Assembly (NCBI GenBank): GCA_031282465.1
Contig: JAITDR010000006.1
Location: forward strand, 1 to 6,628
Length of the DNA: 6,628 bases
From: Desulfovibrio sp.
GTDB taxonomy: Bacteria > Desulfobacterota > Desulfovibrionia > Desulfovibrionales > Desulfovibrionaceae
Reading direction: 5' to 3'
Numbering within the stretch: position 1 is the first letter of the stretch; each line of letters opens with the position of its first letter. Positions 6,250 to 6,628 of this stretch are shown here, piece after piece. The position numbers and the translations under genes were made by a program. The notes under the pieces were generated by a model. That model had not been told where the DNA came from. It saw only the letters and a list, made by a program, of their open reading frames with translations, and did not search any database.

Positions 6250-6473
6250 GCATCCTCCGCCGTGTGTCCCGCCGCCGGCTTCGCCGCGCGGCGCATGCCG
6301 AACGCAAGGTAGGCCAATCCGCCTATGACCGGGACAAACACGCAACACCCCAGCCAGAGCAGACGCTCCTGCGGGCTGGGGAAAACGCGGCGGAAGGCGT
6401 GCGCGATGCCGAAAAGATTGATAAGAGCGGGCAGGGCCAAAAGACCGTAAAACAGCAGCGGACGTATCTCCAT
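6246..6473 (-). CDS. Small two-helix membrane protein, PLDc_N (phospholipase D nuclease N-terminal) type
   Basis: A 75-residue protein with two predicted transmembrane helices (about 6-26 and 39-59), separated by a basic/polar loop RRVFPSPQERLLW, and ending in a short Lys/Arg/Ala tail. The second helix, with W, a conserved Pro and GGLAYLAFG, matches the PLDc_N pattern (roughly W-x-P-x2-G-x-Y-x3-G) found at the N-terminus of cardiolipin synthases and as a stand-alone small protein. There is no HKD catalytic motif, so it is not itself a phospholipase; its function is unknown. ATG 6473 overlaps the lspA stop as TGATG, with AAGGA at 6487-6483. Its stop overlaps the GTG of the glycosyltransferase gene. 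The pairing with lspA recalls Desulfovibrio genomes, where such a gene can follow lspA. Confidence 0.8.
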   Translation of the reverse strand: MEIRPLLFYGLLALPALINLFGIAHAFRRVFPSPQERLLWLGCCVFVPVIGGLAYLAFGMRRAAKPAAGHTAEDA

Positions 6474-6628
6474 CAGCCGTCGTCCTTGCGCGGCCCGCGC
6501 AGCATGCTCAGGGCGGCGAGCCCTGCGCCGATGCAGATGCCCGTATCGGCGACGTTGAAGGCGGGCCAGTGCAGTGCGCCGTAATGAAAATCCAGAAAAT
6601 CCGTCACCGCGCCCAGACGGAGCCGGTC
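6473..6628 (-). CDS. lspA: Lipoprotein signal peptidase (signal peptidase II), C-terminal part only
   Basis: The last 51 residues of LspA, an inner-membrane aspartyl protease that removes signal peptides from lipidated prolipoproteins. The visible sequence begins [20 protein letters not shown] and continues [20 protein letters not shown], matching the conserved LspA C-terminal region with its last transmembrane helix. The first residue, Asp, should be one catalytic aspartate (from NLIDR) and the Asp of FNVAD the other, so both catalytic positions appear intact. The protein ends LRGPRKDDG before TGA (6475-6473). The start and most of the gene lie beyond the right edge. Its stop overlaps the next start, placing it at the head of the visible part of the operon. 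Confidence 0.92.
   Translation of the reverse strand, partial: DRLRLGAVTDFLDFHYGALHWPAFNVADTGICIGAGLAALSMLRGPRKDDG

Overview
The whole window is one gene-dense minus-strand block: seven protein-coding genes plus one possible 27-codon minicistron, with no intergenic space above about 80 bases. It reads from right (upstream) to left (downstream). The DNA is GC-rich, and every junction is an overlap or a very short gap (TGATG, GTGA, about 20 nt, 6 nt, 28 nt, a 79-nt gap bridged by the mini-ORF, ATGA). This is most simply one transcription unit with translational coupling. I see no promoter, terminator, tRNA, rRNA, mobile element or CRISPR array. The operon promoter must lie beyond the right edge, and the operon continues beyond the left edge.

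Layout in transcription order: (1) 3' end of lspA, lipoprotein signal peptidase, 6628-6473; (2) a 75-residue two-helix membrane protein of the PLDc_N type, 6473-6246; (3) a family 2 glycosyltransferase fused to a C-terminal DUF2062 membrane domain, 6249-4918; (4) a LpxL/HtrB-like acyltransferase, 4939-4031; (5) an acyl carrier protein, 4024-3740; (6) a beta-ketoacyl-ACP synthase with a complete Cys-His-Lys-His set, 3767-2259; (7) a ketosynthase-like protein without the active-site cysteine, i.e. a chain-length-factor type partner, 2179-959; (8) the N-terminal 320 residues of an adenylate-forming ligase, 962-1.

The set ligase + ACP + KS + KS-like partner + LpxL-like acyltransferase + GT2/DUF2062 is the signature of aryl polyene / xanthomonadin / flexirubin-type pigment-lipid pathways. 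By analogy, the ligase would load an aromatic starter acid, KS and KS-like partner would extend it on the ACP, and the acyltransferase and glycosyltransferase would attach the polyene to a membrane lipid or glycan carrier. Ketoreductase, dehydratases, thioesterase and exporter are not in the window and are expected further left. The lspA-PLDc_N pairing and the GC-rich, GTG-using style suggest a deltaproteobacterial sulfate reducer of the Desulfovibrio type. That assignment is inference from gene order and sequence feel, not a proven identity.

The most unusual features are an in-frame array of ten 18-bp repeats inside the ketosynthase gene, adding a Cys/Asp-rich loop of about 60 residues before the catalytic cysteine; a low-complexity insert of about 100 residues in its KS-like partner; and the direct attachment of a specialised polyene pathway to the housekeeping lspA unit.
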